Assembly: GCA_905250025.1 (NCBI GenBank)
Contig: CAJNOJ010000065.1
Location: 248,001-312,000 of the forward strand
Origin: Adineta ricciae
Lineage: Eukaryota > Rotifera > Eurotatoria > Adinetida > Adinetidae
Reading direction: 5' to 3'
Length of the DNA stretch: 64,000 bases
The translations under genes and the position numbers were made by a program. Below, one piece after another: positions 60,401 to 64,000 of the stretch (its first letter is position 1; each line of letters opens with the position of its first letter). The notes under the pieces are model-generated. The model had not been told where the DNA came from, ran no database searches, and saw only the letters and a program-made list of their open reading frames with translations.

Positions 60401-62281
60401 GCATCGTTTTAGTTTCTATATATCGATTTTCCTCAAAGTTAGCATCAAATGGACGACCTTGAATATTCACGAAAAGCTTAAGTGCTTGATATTGATTATC
60501 CTCTTTGTGCTTAATACAGTAGGAAATGCACCGAACAAATATTGAATATTTTCGAAATTTGGGAGAATACAGAATGTAGTTCATGTCTATTTGACCCTCA
60601 CATATAACCTATGTAATGTGATTTTTTTTCCTATGCCATAAATTATTTATCACCCACACTTTAGAATTCTGTTGTGGATACGTTTGGTTTACATTTGAAT
60701 CGTATGAAGCTAAGTTCATTCGCACTTGGAGATTAGAAATGTTCGTTAGAGAAGAATCTCGGGTGGAGTTTATCGTCCATGATTCTTTTGTTTTCGATCC
60801 GTAATAACATTTTCACGATGAATACAAGAGAAAACATATTGTTCAACTACTTTAACTTTTCTTCACGATAAATAGAACGATGAACACACATTTCTCGTTG
60901 ATCTTTTGTTGTCCTTTCGATAGATAGTTTTTCTTTAATTTTTGTCCCACTAGCATATTGTTCGCTTACTGTAAGAATTAGTCTGAATAATTGATGATAG
61001 TCGTAAATATGTTCGTGTTCTAGCTTGTCTATTCACATAGCTTAAATAGAAAGGAGAAAGCGATCAAATCGATTGTCACGAGAATGTTTGTCAGTAAGAC
61101 GAATAGTTTATATTATTCTGTTCTGAGTAGAAATCCAACACGCACAAAAGATTTGCTTATCGTTTGTAGAATCTCTTATGAATCAGACTAAACACTCGTT
61201 TTATAGTTATGAAACGTGCCAAACTTCAGGAGGGAATAGTTCAAAGAGAGTCGAAGGCTATGTAGTTTAACATCATGGTTTCAATCGTACCACGCCTCCC
61301 TCCCCCCTTCGTTCGATGTGATTTACGTTTGTTAGTTTCTTTTTATTCTGAATGAAATAATTATCTAAATGACTTTATAGAAAAGGATGGGTTTTCTTCT
61401 CGTTGGACTTCCTGCATAACAAGAAAAAGAAACTTCTTTTCTCAATTACTTCGAAATAAACTCATTGCAGTCATTAGATGTTATGCATTTGTTTTTCTGT
61501 AATATTTTCACGTATATCTCATTAAGAATACGCGTTAGAATGCATACATGATGTTGTTTTTTCATTGATTATGAATAGATTGATACTCTTGTTGACATTG
61601 GGTAATTTGAAAATACATTCATCCATGAAATACAATTAGAAGAACAGAAAAAGAAAACTAAAAACAACTAAAATCATTCATATTCAAAGTAATCTCGAAG
61701 ACTTGTTCATCAAAACTGTGCTCAAAGCATTCCTGCTGCTTTTATTCATCAGTTCTATTTTTCTTATTAGATTGCAGAGAAAAAACATCAACTTAGTTTT
61801 TTTCTCTTTTACATTTCATTTTTCTTCGTCCTTTTCTTCTTCGTCTTCTTCTGAATATAATCTTTTTTTCTTCAAGAGATATGTAAGTATCGAATTAGCT
61901 TTCGTAAAAATTGTTTTCTTCAATTATTGTAACAACAAAAACATGCATATCTTATTTCATTAAACCAGAGAAGAAAAGGCCGATCTTCAGAGTAAATTTT
62001 CACGAGTACAAAACTATTCGCTCAAAATCGTTTATATCTTCGTTTTCTGATCATTGAACAACTTTCATCATGAAAAGAACAATCGGTTTCTCTCCCTCGA
62101 CTTTGTCATGTTTCTAAACGGTTCATTAACAACATATTTCGCGTTATTTAGCTGTAGATCTATAAAAACTGACACATGTCCTTTAATCCTTTATTATATT
62201 ATCTACTGACATGTTATCAATCAATTTAATTTGATTTTATCAACGTTTGTAACGGCGTCTGTAAGTTGAAGGATAAACTAG

Positions 62282-62296
62282 ATATATATATATATC
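62282..62296. repeat. (AT)n microsatellite
   Basis: Seven AT units, a palindromic run within GATATAT...ATATC. Confidence 0.8.
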
Positions 62297-62681
62297 TAAT
62301 GAGAGAAGGAAACAAATCAAGTCAAAAGATAACATCTATTTTCATAAAACAAAGCTGGCATTTTCTGACAAGTAAGTCAGCAGTTCTATTCATTTTTGTG
62401 CAACGGACGAAAAACGTTTATGTGTAATTAGCTGTTTAATAGAATGTTGTGAGAAGCTACTCAGTCCAAAGTGTGACATGACTCAATTTGAGAAAAGGGT
62501 CGTTTACTTTAGTGGAAAAACGCAAATGGACTTGATAAAGATGTTGACATCCGCATAATTTACCAAGGTAGTCCATTGAGTCAAAGGAGTATTTAGTCGC
62601 AACTTTAATTAATAAAAAGAAACATTCTTTATTGAACATTTCCCAAATGTTTTCAGATGAACTAAGGAATTAACATTGTTA

Positions 62682-63169
62682 ATGATGGACAACGAAACAG
62701 AATCGTTCATAATGTACAATGAAACGGAGAATGCTGCTTTATTAGTCTTTCTCTATCGCGTTGAAATCGTCACATTTCCAATTTTGATCCTGTTCGGTAC
62801 CATATGCAATATTACCACCTTCATAGTTATGCGTCGTCGACGGATGCGCGTATCGTCAACGTGCTTCTATATGGCAGCATTGGCTGTCACCGATACACTT
62901 GTTCTCTGGACAGGTTGTCTGAATCAATGGTTTTATATTATACACGTTCCAACTGTTGTCGCTAAATCGAATTTTACATGTAAATTACTTCCGTTTTTAT
63001 TTGTTTTCTTCGCAGATACAAGGTAAAGAACAAAATTGTCAGATAGTCATTGTTTTCTCTTGCGCTTTCTAGTGTCTGGATTATTGTTTGCATGTCATTC
63101 GAACGCTATTTCGCTGTGTCACATCCATTACGAGCTTCACAAATGTGTACGACCAAACGAGCGAAATGG
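62682..63169 (+). CDS. Peptide-type GPCR, 5' part only
   Basis: Two exons, 62682-63022 and 63073-63169, encode 146 residues: TM1 FPILILFGTICNITTFIVM, RRRRMRVSSTCFYMAALAVTD into TM2, then the junction FFADTR/S and SVWIIVCMSFERYFAVSHPL with ERY, ending KRAKW at a GTAAAT donor. The sequence is closely related to the 53.2-kb receptor and keeps its first intron position (inside an Arg/Ser codon before TM3), though here that intron is only 50 bp. TM4-TM7 are not found in the remaining 830 bp. Either a long intron leads out of the window or the gene is truncated; the 53.2-kb gene has no intron at this point. The ATG at 62682 is followed by a second ATG directly after. Confidence 0.7.
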
Positions 63170-64000
63170 GTAAATATCAGATAAGAGTTTTTCAAGATTT
63201 TCAAATCTGTCTATACATCATTGAGAAGATTAAGAAGAATTTTAACTTCAACGGACATTTTCTGACGAGTTGCACATTGAGTAAAGCGGATTACCTCAGT
63301 GCTCTAGAAAGATAACTTAATAGAAAGTATAACAGCGGATTAATCTTTATGACAAAATATTTTTTGGGTACTGTTGTTTACAATTCTGAATATGTGTCAA
63401 ATTGTCATTGTTTGGTTCCATCTGATTGTCACAATATACACACCTCTCTTACTATTTTCCAAATGTACTTTGGAAAGTTGTGAGATTTAGGTTAAAAATA
63501 TCTCAGCAGGCGTCGTTGGTTTTAATTAACACTCTCCTAGTTTTCTAATGATATTTCTTTGAGTAATTTCCTTTCACATTATGACTAAGAAAATGCACAA
63601 TACTTGGCAATGTTCCTCTTGACGGCAAATCAGCATATTGAAATATGTTCTGCCATACATTTTCAGATTAATAGACCAGTTTTTTTTTTCCTAGAGTGCA
63701 AAAGCAACAATTGCAGAGGCTTTTAAATATTAATTTCCTTTTCTATGACGCGAAATTAACAATCTTTTTCATAGTCAAATCATCACGGTCTCATTCGCAA
63801 TTAGTACTGCGTAAATATATCTAAATGTAACTGCAAATCCTACTTGAGACATTAACGTCAAGTGGATTTTCAGCCGATGACATTCTACTAGTCGTAACGT
63901 TTGAAATTCATTACATCTTCATTGTACTGAAAAGAAACATCTATTAGATATAGTTCAGTGAATCTTATCAAATTGATTAATGATGTTCGAATATAGCCTT
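63170..64000. other. Downstream of partial GPCR, nothing recognised
   Basis: AT-rich; would be intron if the GPCR continues past the window end, otherwise intergenic. No TM4-TM7 homology seen in any plus-strand frame. Confidence 0.4.

Larger units (their letters stand above)
55134..62681. other. 7.5-kb gene-poor region
   Basis: AT-rich sequence with scattered low complexity: a GAAGAA run at 57720-57738 and an (AT)n run at 62282-62296. The only stretch with some protein-like character is 57067-57420, treated separately. I see no splice-consistent gene, tRNA or large repeat. It separates two GPCRs of the same subtype, so regulatory content or decayed duplicates are possible. Confidence 0.5.

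Noticed and set aside
1-64000. tRNA, rRNA, CRISPR arrays, telomeric repeats or a spliced-leader RNA gene
   Set aside because: No recognisable B-box/cloverleaf, rRNA, spaced direct repeats, telomere-type tandem arrays or the known rotifer leader sequence was seen on reading; a covariance-model scan would be needed to exclude tRNAs fully.

Overview
The window reads as nuclear DNA of a small invertebrate with a compact, AT-rich genome, most likely a bdelloid rotifer. Genes carry many GT-AG introns of about 50-60 bp and lie close together on both strands. The gene set is metazoan (nuclear receptor, rhodopsin-like GPCRs, RIF1, ORC5, TMF1, EEA1, CC2D1, PEX11, SEL1L3, pinin). The style of the GPCRs and nuclear receptor resembles bdelloid families; the species assignment is inference. 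No rRNA, tRNA, CRISPR array or operon of bacterial type was recognised.

Layout. 0.8-2 kb: a secreted beta-propeller-like gene whose single reading frame is broken by three stop codons. 2.3-3.1 kb: an intronless DltE-type short-chain dehydrogenase. 3.3-7.4 kb (-): an EEA1-like FYVE tether, divergent from a membrane-anchored GH1 glycosidase (7.7-9.2 kb). 9.5-9.9 kb (-): a small secreted cysteine-rich protein. 11.4-16.6 kb (-): RIF1. 17.4-19.3 kb (+): a NYN/PIN-like putative RNase with repeated CUE/UBA-like helical units, behind a clear TATA box. 20.2-22.5 kb (+): a low-complexity Pro/Gln/His-rich protein. 23.3-24.2 kb (-): a PEX11-gamma-like protein. 24.4-28.7 kb (-): CC2D1/Lgd. 29.0-33.7 kb (+): TMF1, followed 233 bp later by ORC5 (34.0-35.4 kb), which looks damaged. 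35.5-40.6 kb (-): SEL1L3, with a complete tetraspanin gene (+) inside a 1,000-bp intron. 41.2-42.7 kb (-): a nuclear hormone receptor.

From 44 kb onward the window is a GPCR neighbourhood: two tandem paralogues at 44.3 and 46.2 kb with a 234-bp inverted-repeat element (MITE) between them, a third GPCR at 50.4-51.5 kb with a TATA/CRE promoter, a fourth at 53.2-55.1 kb, and the 5' part of a fifth at 62.7 kb. Pinin (48.0-49.1 kb) sits among them. The 7.5 kb between 55.1 and 62.7 kb is essentially gene-free.

As a system, several genes are housekeeping and fall into themes: endosome/Golgi traffic (EEA1, CC2D1, TMF1), genome maintenance (RIF1, ORC5), and neuropeptide-type signalling (GPCRs). Many start codons lie 0-27 nt behind a pyrimidine-AG splice-acceptor-like site, which fits spliced-leader trans-splicing, and TMF1-ORC5 has the spacing of a two-gene transcription unit. 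All exon structures were derived by hand from splice signals and phase, without transcript data.
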